Shown: positions 27,913 through 37,184, counted from the stretch's first letter. The stretch is 64,000 nt of DNA from CAZYBU01 sp964645775 (GCA_964645775.1 CAZYBU010000007.1:1-64000); one strand, 5' to 3'. Numbers and translations: made by a program. Notes: a model not told the origin generated them from the sequence alone.

Positions 27913-28440
27913 TTGACGAAAACTCCTTTTTCCGAGAGGGAGTGCGCCCTGCTCGAGGTGGCCGGTTACATGCACGACCTGGGAAAACTGGCGGTTCCAA
28001 AAGAGTTACTTGACGAGCCCCGGGACCTGACCACGGAAGAGAGGAATATCATAAACCGGCATCCCTTTTATTCCTACAGGTTAATCGAACGGGTCGGCAG
28101 TCTTGAGACCGTTGCCGAGTGGGCCTCTTTCCACCATGAGACCCTTGATGGGGAGGGATATCCTTTTCACCTTCGAGGAAGAGATATTCCTCTGGGTTCA
28201 AGAGTCGTATCCGTGGCCGATATCTTCACGGCTCTGACTGAAGACAGACCCTACAGGAAGGGTCTGGCGCCCTCCGGCGCACTTGATGTGCTTGAAGATC
28301 TGGCCCAAAAAGGAAAGATCGACAGGATGGTTGTGGCCCGTCTCAGGGAAAACTTCCAGGAGATCGACAATCTCCGCAGAGAAGAGCAGACGCTGGCACA
28401 GGAGGAATACGCCAACTTCGGCAGGGAGGCTAATCTCTGA
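27913..28440 (+). pseudogene. Truncated HD-GYP phosphodiesterase fragment
   Basis: The frame contains the core of an HD-GYP domain: MHDLGKLAVPKELLD, the GYP motif HHETLDGEGYPFHLRG, and DIFTALTEDRPYRKG. It lacks the N-terminal helix with the first metal-binding His, and it has only a TTG start with no ribosome-binding site. Just upstream in another frame (about 27883-27912) the reading SKPDRLAIAL resembles the missing helix (H-S-x-R-V-A-x-L-A-x-x-L). A frameshift near 27908 would join the two. In the present frame a TAG stops a short ATG-initiated peptide (27874-27909). The sensory or receiver part expected at the N-terminus is absent. I read it as a decayed gene; a functional short version cannot be excluded. 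It overlaps hisS convergently by 11 bases. Confidence 0.6.
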
Positions 28441-29686
28441 GGATTTTTTCCGCCTCCGCAGGAAGGTTCTCCCGTGAAACCTGGATCTGTTCACCGCTAC
28501 CCATGACTTTCAGGGTTACCTGTCCGCTGGAGGTCTCATCTTCTCCGATAACACAGGCAAGGCGGGCTTTCTCCCTGTCCGCTTTCTTGAACTGCCCTTT
28601 AAAGCTTCCCCCGTCAGGATCCAGGTCCACGCTGAAACCGGCTTTGCGCAGGCGTCTCGCCGCTTCACGGGCCGCCGAAACCGCGGTCTCGCCGCTGTGT
28701 ACCACGTAGATATCCAGTGTGGGTGGAGACAGTTCCTCTCTCTCCAGGAGAAGAAGTATCCGTTCGATCCCGGCGGCAAATCCCACGGCAGGGGTCGGCT
28801 TTCCTCCGAAGGTCTCCACGAGGTTATCGTACCTCCCGCCTGCGGCGAAGGCGCTCTGGCTTCCCAGGTCCCTTGAGAGAAACTCAAAGGTGGTCCGTGT
28901 ATAGTAATCCAGGCCCCGGACGATAAAGGGATCTTCCCGGTAGGTGATGGAATCTGAATCGAGGAGTTCCTTGACGTTTTCATGATGATCATGACAGGCA
29001 TTGCACAGATGGTCCGTTATCCGGGGGGCGTCCTGCCGTACCGTGTGACAGTGGTCGCTCTTCGCGCAGTCCAGGAGGCGGAGGATGTTGGTCCTGTATC
29101 TCCTCTGGCAGTCTTCGCAGAGTTCTTTTACCTTATCGGCGTAGAATTCACGGAGCTTCTCAAGGTAGAGTGGACGGCATTCCTGGCATCCGATAGAATT
29201 AATGACAAGCTCATAGGTATCGATGCCGATCTCATGTATGATTCTGTCCATGATCGCCATGGCCTCGTAATCGTGCCAGGGATGTCCGGTTCCGAATATC
29301 TCCACCCCGAACTGGTTGAACTGGCGGAGTCGCCCCTTCTGTGGACGTTCGGCCCGGAACATCGGACCGACGTAGAAAAACTTGGTCATAGCCAGGCGGT
29401 TGTAATCACCGTTTTCCACGTAGGCCCGTACAACGGAAGCGGTCCCTTCGGGGCGAAGGGTAAGGCTTCTACCGCCGCGGTCCTCGAAGGTGAACATCTC
29501 CTTCGATACGATGTCGGTATCATCACCGATACCCCTGGCGAAGACCTCCGTGTATTCCATTACCGGTATGATAATCTCGTGAATATTGAAGAGATTGAAT
29601 ACGTCCCGGGCCTTGCCGAGAAGAAAGTCCCTGCGATAAACCCGGTTCGGGAATATATCCTCGATGCCTGGTGGGCGCTTAATCAT
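28430..29686 (-). CDS. hisS: Histidyl-tRNA synthetase
   Basis: This is a 418-residue class II synthetase that charges tRNA-His. Visible signatures are RPEGTASVVRAYVENG, motif 2 with MFRAERPQKGRLRQFNQFG, the histidine-binding GLDYYTRTTFEF, and the family GGRYDNL. Motif 3 is GFAAGIERILLLL. The C-terminal anticodon-binding domain begins near residue 325 (LDIYVVHSG). ATG at 29686 overlaps the stop of the U32 peptidase gene by four bases, so it is the third gene of an mltG-U32-hisS minus-strand operon. Confidence 0.96.
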   Translation of the reverse strand: MIKRPPGIEDIFPNRVYRRDFLLGKARDVFNLFNIHEIIIPVMEYTEVFARGIGDDTDIVSKEMFTFEDRGGRSLTLRPEGTASVVRAYVENGDYNRLAMTKFFYVGPMFRAERPQKGRLRQFNQFGVEIFGTGHPWHDYEAMAIMDRIIHEIGIDTYELVINSIGCQECRPLYLEKLREFYADKVKELCEDCQRRYRTNILRLLDCAKSDHCHTVRQDAPRITDHLCNACHDHHENVKELLDSDSITYREDPFIVRGLDYYTRTTFEFLSRDLGSQSAFAAGGRYDNLVETFGGKPTPAVGFAAGIERILLLLEREELSPPTLDIYVVHSGETAVSAAREAARRLRKAGFSVDLDPDGGSFKGQFKKADREKARLACVIGEDETSSGQVTLKVMGSGEQIQVSRENLPAEAEKILRD

Positions 29687-30930
29687 GAAGTTTCGTTCTC
29701 CTGTGAAGGGGTTTCCTCATCCGGAAGAATTCTCCGGAGGATGGCGTTTTCAGCCAGGGGAGGGTCAAACATTATCTCCAGGGTCTCCCCGGGGCGTGCC
29801 ATGTCAGCCTCTGAACCATGGGAACTGACAATGCTTACTACCCGGGCGTTGTGATCAATGATTTTTTCTTCTATGGGATAGATGATATTTACTGTCTCAC
29901 CCGGATAGATCGGATTAAAGACCCTGACGCGGCCGTCCCGGACACCGTAACCGAGAAAGAGAGTTTTTCGCACATAAGGGATCCCGTTGAATCCGAGCTG
30001 ACCGAACTCATTGAAGAGGTCACGGGTGTAGGGCCGGTGATTGATAAGATCGAGCTCCTCCTCCCAGAAAGGAAGATATTTCTCGAATTCATCCGTCCCG
30101 GAAAGGTCGGCGGCGTGCCGGTATATCCTGGTGGCGTTAGCCGCGTGGTAGATCGATTTCATCCTCCCCTCGATCTTGAAGGCATCGACCCCGGCGGTTA
30201 TGTAATCCGGCAGGTCGGGAAGGATGTTCAGGTCTTTTGATGAGAGGATCTCCGTGCCCTGATTGTGCTCGACTATTTCCATGTAATTGCCGGGGCGTTT
30301 TTTCTCCATGAGGGAATACTCCCACCGGCAGGGATGTGAGCAGTCTCCGGCATTGGCGTCACGGCCCGAAAGGTAGCGGCTCAGAAGACATCGTCCTGAA
30401 TAGGATATACAGACGGCCCCATGGGCGAAGACTTCAAGTTCAGCGTCCGTCTCCTGACGGATACGGGATATCTGTTCAAGGGTGGTCTCCCGCGCCAGAA
30501 CAATACGCCTGATGCCGTTACGCTGCCAGAACCGGATGGCAAGATGATTGAGGGTCGAGGCCTGGGTGGAGAGGTATATCTCGAAAGGGAGATTCTCCTC
30601 CTGGAGGAGCATGAGCATGCCCGGGTCCGATATCATGACCGCGTCCACCTCCAGCTCGACCAGGTCCCGGACAAGGCTTTTTGCCTCCTGGATGTCGGTT
30701 TCATGGAGAAAAGAGTTGAGCAGGAGTACGGTCTTCACCCTGCGATTTTTGCAGAAAACGGTCCCCTCTTTTATCTCTTCGATGGAGAGGTTTCCGGCCC
30801 GGGCGCGCAGGTTGAACCGGTCTCCACCGAAGTAGACCGAGTCCGCTCCGTAGAGAACGGCCATGCGCAGTTTTTCCAGGTTTCCGGCCGGGGCCGCTAT
30901 CTCAACGGTATCTCTGCTGGTTGTCGACAA
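29683..30930 (-). CDS. U32 family peptidase-like protein (TrhP/YegQ-type)
   Basis: This 415-residue TIM-barrel protein starts with the diagnostic VEIAAPAGNLEKLRMAVLYGADSVYFGG family pattern. The U32 signature is EVFAHGAVCISYSGRC, followed by further Cys in DCSHPCRW. That cysteine set binds an Fe-S cluster in related tRNA hydroxylases. DAFKIEGRMKS is also conserved. Characterised relatives hydroxylate tRNA wobble uridine (TrhP) or rRNA (RlhA), so an RNA-modifying role is more likely than proteolysis. The start is TTG at 30930, which lies inside the 3' end of mltG (29-base overlap). The C-terminal beta-domain ends with a polar tail that overlaps hisS. Confidence 0.88.
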   Translation of the reverse strand: MSTTSRDTVEIAAPAGNLEKLRMAVLYGADSVYFGGDRFNLRARAGNLSIEEIKEGTVFCKNRRVKTVLLLNSFLHETDIQEAKSLVRDLVELEVDAVMISDPGMLMLLQEENLPFEIYLSTQASTLNHLAIRFWQRNGIRRIVLARETTLEQISRIRQETDAELEVFAHGAVCISYSGRCLLSRYLSGRDANAGDCSHPCRWEYSLMEKKRPGNYMEIVEHNQGTEILSSKDLNILPDLPDYITAGVDAFKIEGRMKSIYHAANATRIYRHAADLSGTDEFEKYLPFWEEELDLINHRPYTRDLFNEFGQLGFNGIPYVRKTLFLGYGVRDGRVRVFNPIYPGETVNIIYPIEEKIIDHNARVVSIVSSHGSEADMARPGETLEIMFDPPLAENAILRRILPDEETPSQENETS

Positions 30931-31903
30931 ATCCGTTATCTACTCCTCTCTGGTAAAACCTGACGGCCCGGTTGTGTTCCGAAAGGGTCCGGGAAAAGTA
31001 GTGGGAACCGTCCTCCCGGGCCACGAAATAGAGATAGTCCGTATCCGCAGGATGCAGTACGGCCCGGATGGAACTTCTGCCCGGCGAAGATATGGGCCCG
31101 GGGGGAAGACCCCTGTGCCTGTAGGTGTTGTAGGGTGAGTTCGACTTCAGGTCGCTCTGCCGGATGGGTCCCTTAAACCGTTTGACGGCGTAGCGTACCG
31201 TCGGGTCGCAGTCCATCCTCATCCCTTTCTCCAGACGATTTAAAAAGACTGAAGCGATGACCGGCCTTTCACCCGGGACGTGGGCTTCCTCTTCAACCAG
31301 GGAGGCCAGGGTCAGCAACCTGTGCCTGTCTGCCGGGTCCGCGGGGGCGCCCTCCTGGTCCAGGACCTTCTTCATCGCGCGGATCAGGACCCGGATTACC
31401 TTCTCAGGCCGACTTCCCGGCGCGAAGCGATAGGTGTCCGGGAAGAGGTATCCTTCCAGCGTTGGGGCCTCCAGGGCCAGAGAGGAAATGAACTGCCGGT
31501 CCCTGGCCAGGTCGTGAAATCTCGATTGGTCAATAATATTCTTCCTGTCCAGACGTTCCGCTGTCTGGTACAGGTTGAATCCCTCGGGTAGGGTCACTTC
31601 CTTGGGTATGACCCTTCCTCCCGATAACTGCCGCATGATCTCCAGGGTCGTGGACCCGGCTCTGACGCGGTAGCTTCCACGTTTGAGCAGTGCGTCAGGC
31701 TGTATGCGGAAGAGCAGGGAGAAGAACCGGCCGCTTTTTACCAGGTTCTCCGATTGTAATATTCGTCCTGCCTGGACGGGTGACAGGCCTTCCGCAATCG
31801 TGACCCGGCTGTCCCGCATGCCGGCCGGGGGGGTGTTTAAATAATATAGCACAGCGCCGGTCAGAATAAGGACTGATAAAATTATTGCAAGAAATCGTAT
31901 CAA
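30902..31903 (-). CDS. mltG: Endolytic transglycosylase MltG
   Basis: This membrane-anchored murein transglycosylase cleaves nascent glycan strands. I place the start at TTG 31903: GAGGAG at 31911-31916 lies 7 bases upstream, and translation begins directly at the TM anchor (MIRFLAIILSVLILTGAVLYYL by initiator rules, written here as TM residues ~3-21). An ATG at 31945 exists but has no ribosome-binding site and adds a non-family tail. Family features: TLPEGFNLYQTAERL (LysM-like subdomain), LEGYLFPDTYRF, LASLVEEEAHVPGERP with the catalytic Glu, then VFLNRLEKGMRMDCDPTV. SPYNTYRHRGLPPGPISSPG closes the domain. It is the first gene of the operon with the U32 gene and hisS, and divergent from the SpoIIE-type gene. 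Confidence 0.92.
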   Translation of the reverse strand: MIRFLAIILSVLILTGAVLYYLNTPPAGMRDSRVTIAEGLSPVQAGRILQSENLVKSGRFFSLLFRIQPDALLKRGSYRVRAGSTTLEIMRQLSGGRVIPKEVTLPEGFNLYQTAERLDRKNIIDQSRFHDLARDRQFISSLALEAPTLEGYLFPDTYRFAPGSRPEKVIRVLIRAMKKVLDQEGAPADPADRHRLLTLASLVEEEAHVPGERPVIASVFLNRLEKGMRMDCDPTVRYAVKRFKGPIRQSDLKSNSPYNTYRHRGLPPGPISSPGRSSIRAVLHPADTDYLYFVAREDGSHYFSRTLSEHNRAVRFYQRGVDNGFVDNQQRYR

Positions 31904-32025
31904 GGTATATCTCCTCAGATTCAAAATAGGGGAACAGATTTTCATGTCAATGGATTTACAGTTCAACCGGCAAGTAAGTATTGACGAAAGGGTAGTAAGA
32001 GTATTTAATAGTACCATTCTGCGGG

Positions 32026-33612
32026 ATGGAGGATTCCTTGTCTCTCATTACCCTCCCAGTCATTATCATGGCTTCCCTGGCCTTTTTCGTCGGCGGGATG
32101 TATCTCTGGTCCTTCTTTTTCAGAAGGCAGAGGGAAGAACTCTTCTTTGCTCTCAGTTGTTTTTCCATCGCCTATTACGACATTTCCGCGGCCGGTCTCT
32201 ATAACTCGCATGATATAGGGGACACAATCTGCTGGCAGCAGAACCAGTATATTAGCCTCGGGATACTCTCGATCATGATCATCTGGTTCGTTTATTATTA
32301 CGCTGTCTTTCTCACGGGGCGTAAAAAAATTCGAAACACCATGCAGGTATTCACAGCCTACCTGGGGATCATGCTTATCGTGGGACTGGTTGTGGGTAAT
32401 GAAATGACTCTTTCCCCCGAAAGAATCATTCCTCGAAGCCTGAAAGTGGGGGACCTGGTCATGGCCACCTTCATGCAGGCAAGGATCGGTTTTCTTTACC
32501 AGTTACAGTATACGGTTCTCCTGGTCATCTTTGCCTGGATTCTCTATCTGATCATCCGGGAATATCGCAGGGGTAACAGGATGCTCCTTTCTGTCATGCT
32601 GGCGCTTATACTCTTTTTCCTGGCGTCTATCCATGACTTCTTTGTTGTTTCAGGTTATTTATCTTCAGTCTTTCTCATGGAGTTCATGTACATGACCCTT
32701 ATCCTGGCCATGTCCTATGTTCTGTTGCGCCGTTTCATGACCCTTCATTACCAGGTAGCGGCCATAAATCGGGAACTGGAGGAGAAGGTCGAAGAGAGGA
32801 CCCGGGACCTGAACCTGACCCTGAACGTTCTCAGAGAGAACAACCAGTATCTGGAGAGAAGGGGACGTGAACAGGAGAAAGACCTGAACCTTGCCATACA
32901 GGTGCAGAAACATATCCTGCCTCAAAACCCGCCATCCTGCGAGCTGTGGGACGTGGATTTCTATTTCTCCCCCATGAAAGGTCTCTCCGGGGATTTCTAC
33001 GACTTCTATGTGCGGGAGGGGAGGCTTTACGGTGTGGCTCTCTTCGATGTCTCAGGTCATGGAATCGCCTCGGGAATGATTACCATGCTGGCCCGCTCCA
33101 TCGCCTTCCGGGCCTTCAGCCGGAGTCCCCACACTCCCCTGGAGGTGATCATGGATAAAATCAACCGGGATTTGAAGGAGGAGATGGGTGACGTGGAACA
33201 ATATTTGAGCGGGATTCTCGTAAGGCTGAGTAAAGAGGGTAAGGTGGATTACGTGAATGCCGGCCATCCGGACCTTCTTCTACGGCGCTCATCAGATGGA
33301 AGTGTCACACGTATCGGTAAAGATGTGCCGATGGAGGGCGTCCTTCTGGGTCTGACCGGCATTGACGGCGAATTTTCTTCATACAGTTTTATCATGGAGG
33401 GAGGCGATACGCTTCTCCTTTACACCGACGGTCTCTGGCAGAACCTGTCGGGACCGGGCAACCCCTATCCTTACAGGGAGCTGATGAATATTCTCGCGTC
33501 GGTCGGTAACGGAGATTCCGGCAGTATCCTCATGAACGTCCTCAAGGGATGTCAGCCGGAGGAGCCGGCCAGTGACGATACCACCTGCATTGTAATCAAA
33601 AAGAATGAATGA
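32026..33612 (+). CDS. 7TM SpoIIE/PP2C-type serine phosphatase
   Basis: This 528-residue protein has seven to eight hydrophobic helices between ~8 and ~240. A coiled coil (about 245-290) follows, then a PPM/SpoIIE phosphatase domain. Metal-site residues are visible: KGLSGDFYDFY, LFDVSGHGIASGM, LLLYTDGLWQ and the terminal SDDTTCIVI. The family dephosphorylates STAS anti-anti-sigma factors in partner-switching pathways. The RsbW-like ATPase domain at 2382-4595 could be the opposing kinase, but they are far apart and no STAS protein is in the window. ATG at 32026 is divergent from mltG. Confidence 0.88.
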   Translation: MEDSLSLITLPVIIMASLAFFVGGMYLWSFFFRRQREELFFALSCFSIAYYDISAAGLYNSHDIGDTICWQQNQYISLGILSIMIIWFVYYYAVFLTGRKKIRNTMQVFTAYLGIMLIVGLVVGNEMTLSPERIIPRSLKVGDLVMATFMQARIGFLYQLQYTVLLVIFAWILYLIIREYRRGNRMLLSVMLALILFFLASIHDFFVVSGYLSSVFLMEFMYMTLILAMSYVLLRRFMTLHYQVAAINRELEEKVEERTRDLNLTLNVLRENNQYLERRGREQEKDLNLAIQVQKHILPQNPPSCELWDVDFYFSPMKGLSGDFYDFYVREGRLYGVALFDVSGHGIASGMITMLARSIAFRAFSRSPHTPLEVIMDKINRDLKEEMGDVEQYLSGILVRLSKEGKVDYVNAGHPDLLLRRSSDGSVTRIGKDVPMEGVLLGLTGIDGEFSSYSFIMEGGDTLLLYTDGLWQNLSGPGNPYPYRELMNILASVGNGDSGSILMNVLKGCQPEEPASDDTTCIVIKKNE

Positions 33613-33615
33613 ATA

Positions 33616-34542
33616 TCAGGAACCGAACTTTACGTCTGCTATGAGGCTGTCCAGGTTCGGGGTAAGCATGTTGTTGACCATTCGGCCCCGCACAGGTTTC
33701 CCCCCCATCTCCTCGAGGATGCGACGGTTGCCTGAGGCCCCGTCCGGGTAGCGGGAATACTCTGTCGTGTAGAGGGGCACATTCAGTTCCCGGGCCGATT
33801 TGGCCGCTTCGAAGATTCCCCCTTCTTCCGGGGCCTCAATGATGTATACCGCCCGTGAAAGGGCGCAGATCAGACGGTTCCTGTTATAGGCCCTGTATTT
33901 ATCCGCATCAAGATCGGGGAAAAAGGGGGAGGCAATAAGAATACGTTCCGGATCATATACCTCCTGGAGAACGGGCGGAATGTTCAGATTGAGGATGCCC
34001 ATGGGGAGTAGAGCCACTGTCGTGCCCCGGTTTTCCAGGGCGCTCCTGTGGGCGGCTATCCCTGCGCCGCGGCTCATTCCTCCCAGGACCGTAATATCGT
34101 GCCGTGTCAGTTCCCGTGCGGCCATAAAGGCATTCGCCTCCCCCCGGCTGCTGATGTTCATGTCTCCGAGAAGGGCCACTCCGGGACGTGAAAGAAGGGA
34201 GACTTCTCCCAGGGTGTAGAAGAAGGGAGGGGCGTGGTGACCCATGATGTCCATGAGAAGGGGAGGATAGGCGGTGGAGAAGAAGGGGATTACCTCGATT
34301 CCCGCCTCCAGGAGGGTGGAGCGGGTCTCTTCCACCTTCTCCAGGTGGAGATGAGCCTCCATAATACCCTTCACCACCCGGTCCGGGAGGGCAAATTCCT
34401 GGCGAATTTCCTCCTCCGTAAGGTCGAAGAGGTCGACGGCCGAGAGCCCGGGGCCGTCCAGTACCCTGTATATATCCCTGAGGTGCGCGATTCCGATGCC
34501 CTTTACCTGGTTCAGGGCTATCCAGTAGGTATGATCAGTCAT
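33616..34542 (-). CDS. DprA-like Rossmann protein, divergent paralogue
   Basis: This 308-residue DprA/Smf-family protein uses ATG at 34542 (AGAGGG upstream); the frame upstream to 34662 is unsupported. The N-terminal helical region begins YWIALNQVKGIG, as in DprA. The Rossmann core then reads VALLGDMNISSRGEANAFMA and GMSRGAGIAAHRSALE, where standard DprA has GSR...G and GLARGIDTAAH. So the lysine/serine phosphate-loop residues are changed. EAPEEGGIFEAAKSA matches the conserved EA...SGSL...A segment in degenerate form. The C-terminal winged helix is replaced by a short tail. A normal DprA is at 62836-63930. Role unknown; possibly nucleotide or DNA binding. Confidence 0.78.
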   Translation of the reverse strand: MTDHTYWIALNQVKGIGIAHLRDIYRVLDGPGLSAVDLFDLTEEEIRQEFALPDRVVKGIMEAHLHLEKVEETRSTLLEAGIEVIPFFSTAYPPLLMDIMGHHAPPFFYTLGEVSLLSRPGVALLGDMNISSRGEANAFMAARELTRHDITVLGGMSRGAGIAAHRSALENRGTTVALLPMGILNLNIPPVLQEVYDPERILIASPFFPDLDADKYRAYNRNRLICALSRAVYIIEAPEEGGIFEAAKSARELNVPLYTTEYSRYPDGASGNRRILEEMGGKPVRGRMVNNMLTPNLDSLIADVKFGS

Positions 34543-34723
34543 AGGTACCCTCTTTGCAGGCAAGATAGCACGTACAGGCCATCCGGTAAAGGAAATAGCA
34601 TACATGACGGTCGGAAAAATAAAAATACGTTTCTGTGGTGATTCCTTAACATTCTTTGCCAAAAAACGTAACTATCCCCGCTCTCTCCGGCGACGGGAAT
34701 AGTAATTCATCAGCTACTCTATT

Positions 34724-34782
34724 TGCTATAATAGAACTCCGGTATTTCAACCCCTCCAGAGAGGGGGATAATAATTTTTTTT
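34724..34782 (+). promoter_or_regulatory. Candidate extended -10 promoter followed by attenuator-like hairpin
   Basis: The 430-base gap before the acyl-CoA dehydrogenase holds TGCTATAAT (34724-34732), an extended -10. About 18 bases on is a 6-bp stem CCCCTC/GAGGGG (34751-34766, loop CAGA), then an A/T spacer and eight Ts (34775-34782). A transcript from here would meet an imperfect terminator almost at once, before the second promoter at 34833. Confidence 0.4.
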
Positions 34783-34832
34783 GCACGTGAACGTATCTTT
34801 AGGAATAATTACTGAATACGTATATATTTGCG

Positions 34833-34860
34833 TTGACATACATATATCAAATTCTATAAT
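34833..34860 (+). promoter_or_regulatory. Consensus sigma70 promoter of the acyl-CoA dehydrogenase gene
   Basis: TTGACA at 34833-34838 and TATAAT at 34855-34860, both perfect hexamers, are separated by 16 bases in an A/T-rich stretch. The predicted leader is about 105 nt to the ATG at 34974. The match suggests strong expression. Confidence 0.75.
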
Positions 34861-34973
34861 CAACAACAAATTAAATGTTCAGAAATAGATGAGCCGGACC
34901 GGCCCCCCCGCATCTCCGGGAGACTGTTTCGGTATCTATAAGTATTTACTACATATATTACCTGGAGGTACCC

Positions 34974-36848
34974 ATGGGAAAAAATGCACTGGTTGATTCG
35001 CGAGATCAAAGGTTTGTCCTCTTCGAGATGCTCCAAACCGACAAGATGGGTGAGAAGTTTGAAGAGCTGGCGGAGTTTGACCGCGATACGTACGACGAGA
35101 TACTCGATCTTGCTGAAAGGATCGGTGTCGAAAAATTCTATGAGGCGAACGAATCTGGAGACAGGGAAGGTTGCACCTGGAACCCGGACACCAAGGAGGT
35201 ATCCATCCCAAAGGCCTTTCACGACGCCCTGAACGCCTATTATGAAGCCGGTTTTATCAGCCTTTCTGACAATGTTGAGATGGGCGGCATGGGTATGCCT
35301 ATCGAAATGAACGTGAGTGTCCAGGAAATGCTGGGCGCCGGATGTTTTCCGGCCATGATGTATCCCGGCCTTTCCCACGGAGCCATGCTTCTTATCGATA
35401 AGTTCGGGACCGATGATCTTAAGGCGAAATTTAACGAAAAGATGCTGGCAGGCGAATGGGGCGGAACGATGTGTCTGACCGAACCCGAGGCTGGTTCAGA
35501 CGTAGGCGCCCTTAAGGCCAAGGCCGTAAAGCAGGATGACGGAACCTACCTGATTTCCGGACAGAAAATTTTTATCTCCTCCGGAGATAACGATTACTAT
35601 TCCAACATGGTACATCCTGTTCTTGCCCGTATCGAGGGAGACCCTGCCGGAACCAAGGGTATATCCATATTTATCGTTCCGAAGTACCGTGTCAATGACG
35701 ACGGTTCCATGGGCGAATTCAACGACGTTACCTGTACCGGTATCGAGCACAAAATGGGCATCAAGGGTTCCGCCACCGCTACTCTAAGCTTCGGTGACGA
35801 GGGCAAATGTGTAGGATACCTTCTTGGCGAGGAGAAAAAGGGGATGAAGATCATGTTTCACATGATGAACGAGGCCCGTCTGGGGGTCGGTCTCCAGGGC
35901 CTTGCCATCGCCAGTGCCGCCTACATGCACGCCGTTACCTTCGCCAAGAACAGGCTCCAGGGAGTTCATGTTACGCAGATGATGAACCCTGAAGCTGAAA
36001 AGGTGAACATTGTACAGCATCCTGATGTGAAGAGAATGCTCCTCTGGATGAAGTCCCAGGTGGAAGGAATGCGGGTACTTACCTACTTCCTGGCTCACCA
36101 GCTCTCCATTGAAGAGATGGCTGAAGGGGATGAGTCGAAGGAGGCCCGCGCCCTGGCCGAGATCATGATCCCCATATGTAAAGCGGGTAATACCGACGCT
36201 TCAGTACTGGTCACATCGGAGGCCGTGCAGGTTTACGGCGGTTACGGCTATACCCAGGATTATCCTGTTGAGCAGATGATGAGGGATTCCAAGATCACCA
36301 CCATCTACGAGGGTACTAACGGTATCCAGGCCATGGACCTTACCATGAGAAAGATCCTCATGAACGAGAACCAGTATAACTACTCTGTCATGAAGAAGAG
36401 GATGGAAAAGACCATTGAAGAGGCCCGTGGTGTTGTGGCGGACAAGTACGTTGACATTTTCGCCCGGGGATTGGAAAAGCTCGATGAAACCATCGAATTG
36501 TTGAAAAAGCAGATGGCAGAGGGCAAGTTCATGCATCTTTTCATGAACGCCACACCCCTGGAACAGGCCATGCATATGCTGGTTCTGGCCTGGGCGCATC
36601 TCTGGTCTATGACCGTTGCCACGCCCAGGATGAAGGAACTGGTGGGAGACCTGAAGGGCCCCGAACGTGAAGCCCTCCTTAATGACAATGACGAGGCCGC
36701 CTACTACAGCGGTAAGGTCCTCTCCGGGCAGTTCTACATCGGCTCCGAGTTCCCGAAGTATTTTGGCCGAATTGAAGCCATCCATTTCGGTGAAACGGCC
36801 GTTATCAAGTCGACTGACGCTACCTTTACCGGAGCTCTTGACGAGTAA
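34974..36848 (+). CDS. Acyl-CoA dehydrogenase (long, DmdC/FadE5-like type)
   Basis: This 624-residue FAD enzyme oxidises acyl-CoA to enoyl-CoA. It has the long form, with ~160 extra residues over the classical ~380-residue enzymes and a C-terminal helical domain, as in DmdC-like and FadE-type members. Seen motifs: MCLTEPEAGSDVGALKAKA (FAD/substrate site), the K-ISSGD region, MGIKGSATATLSFG, and VYGGYGYTQDYPVEQMMRDS. The segment IYEGTNGIQAMDL carries the usual catalytic Glu. ATG at 34974 follows GGAGG. It is a single-gene unit with its own consensus promoter and a terminator at 36873-36905. The thioether or fatty acyl substrate cannot be decided from sequence. Confidence 0.94.
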   Translation: MGKNALVDSRDQRFVLFEMLQTDKMGEKFEELAEFDRDTYDEILDLAERIGVEKFYEANESGDREGCTWNPDTKEVSIPKAFHDALNAYYEAGFISLSDNVEMGGMGMPIEMNVSVQEMLGAGCFPAMMYPGLSHGAMLLIDKFGTDDLKAKFNEKMLAGEWGGTMCLTEPEAGSDVGALKAKAVKQDDGTYLISGQKIFISSGDNDYYSNMVHPVLARIEGDPAGTKGISIFIVPKYRVNDDGSMGEFNDVTCTGIEHKMGIKGSATATLSFGDEGKCVGYLLGEEKKGMKIMFHMMNEARLGVGLQGLAIASAAYMHAVTFAKNRLQGVHVTQMMNPEAEKVNIVQHPDVKRMLLWMKSQVEGMRVLTYFLAHQLSIEEMAEGDESKEARALAEIMIPICKAGNTDASVLVTSEAVQVYGGYGYTQDYPVEQMMRDSKITTIYEGTNGIQAMDLTMRKILMNENQYNYSVMKKRMEKTIEEARGVVADKYVDIFARGLEKLDETIELLKKQMAEGKFMHLFMNATPLEQAMHMLVLAWAHLWSMTVATPRMKELVGDLKGPEREALLNDNDEAAYYSGKVLSGQFYIGSEFPKYFGRIEAIHFGETAVIKSTDATFTGALDE

Positions 36849-36872
36849 GAGATTAAACTGAATATGAATCTA

Positions 36873-36905
36873 AAAGAGGGTGTCCCCCAAGGGCACCCTC
36901 TTTTT
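36873..36905 (+). terminator. Rho-independent terminator after the acyl-CoA dehydrogenase
   Basis: GAGGGTG at 36876-36882 pairs with CACCCTC at 36894-36900 (7 bp plus a G-U and further C-G pairs inside). The stem is followed directly by TTTTT and preceded by AAAA, so it could work in both directions. It lies about 25 bases after the stop codon. Confidence 0.85.
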
Positions 36906-36989
36906 GGTATGGAACAAAAATACAGCGGCAGGCGCGGCAAAAGTGCTTTTTTGCTTGCTCTATAATGACTTTTCAGGTAGAGCATATTT

Positions 36990-37184
36990 ATGATCGGGAA
37001 CGGGAATCATGAAGGCTGGCTGCCCCTTCACCGCAATATTCGGGAATTTCTTCTGGAGAAGGGACGCAGATACAACTCCCTGGAGGAGATGCCTGAGTAC
37101 ATTCGGGAATCCTTTGAAGCGATCATGAAACGGTATGACCTGAGCGGGGACCCGGAACTGGCGAGATTTTTAAAGAAGAAATAA
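36990..37184 (+). CDS. Small hypothetical protein (64 residues)
   Basis: This is a polar 64-residue protein, MIGNGNHEGWLPLHRNIREF onward, ending LARFLKKK. AGGTAG precedes the ATG, and a TATAAT hexamer at 36961-36966 sits just upstream, which supports independent transcription. I recognise no family. Predicted helices and a balanced charge pattern suggest a soluble regulatory or structural protein. Confidence 0.5.
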   Translation: MIGNGNHEGWLPLHRNIREFLLEKGRRYNSLEEMPEYIRESFEAIMKRYDLSGDPELARFLKKK

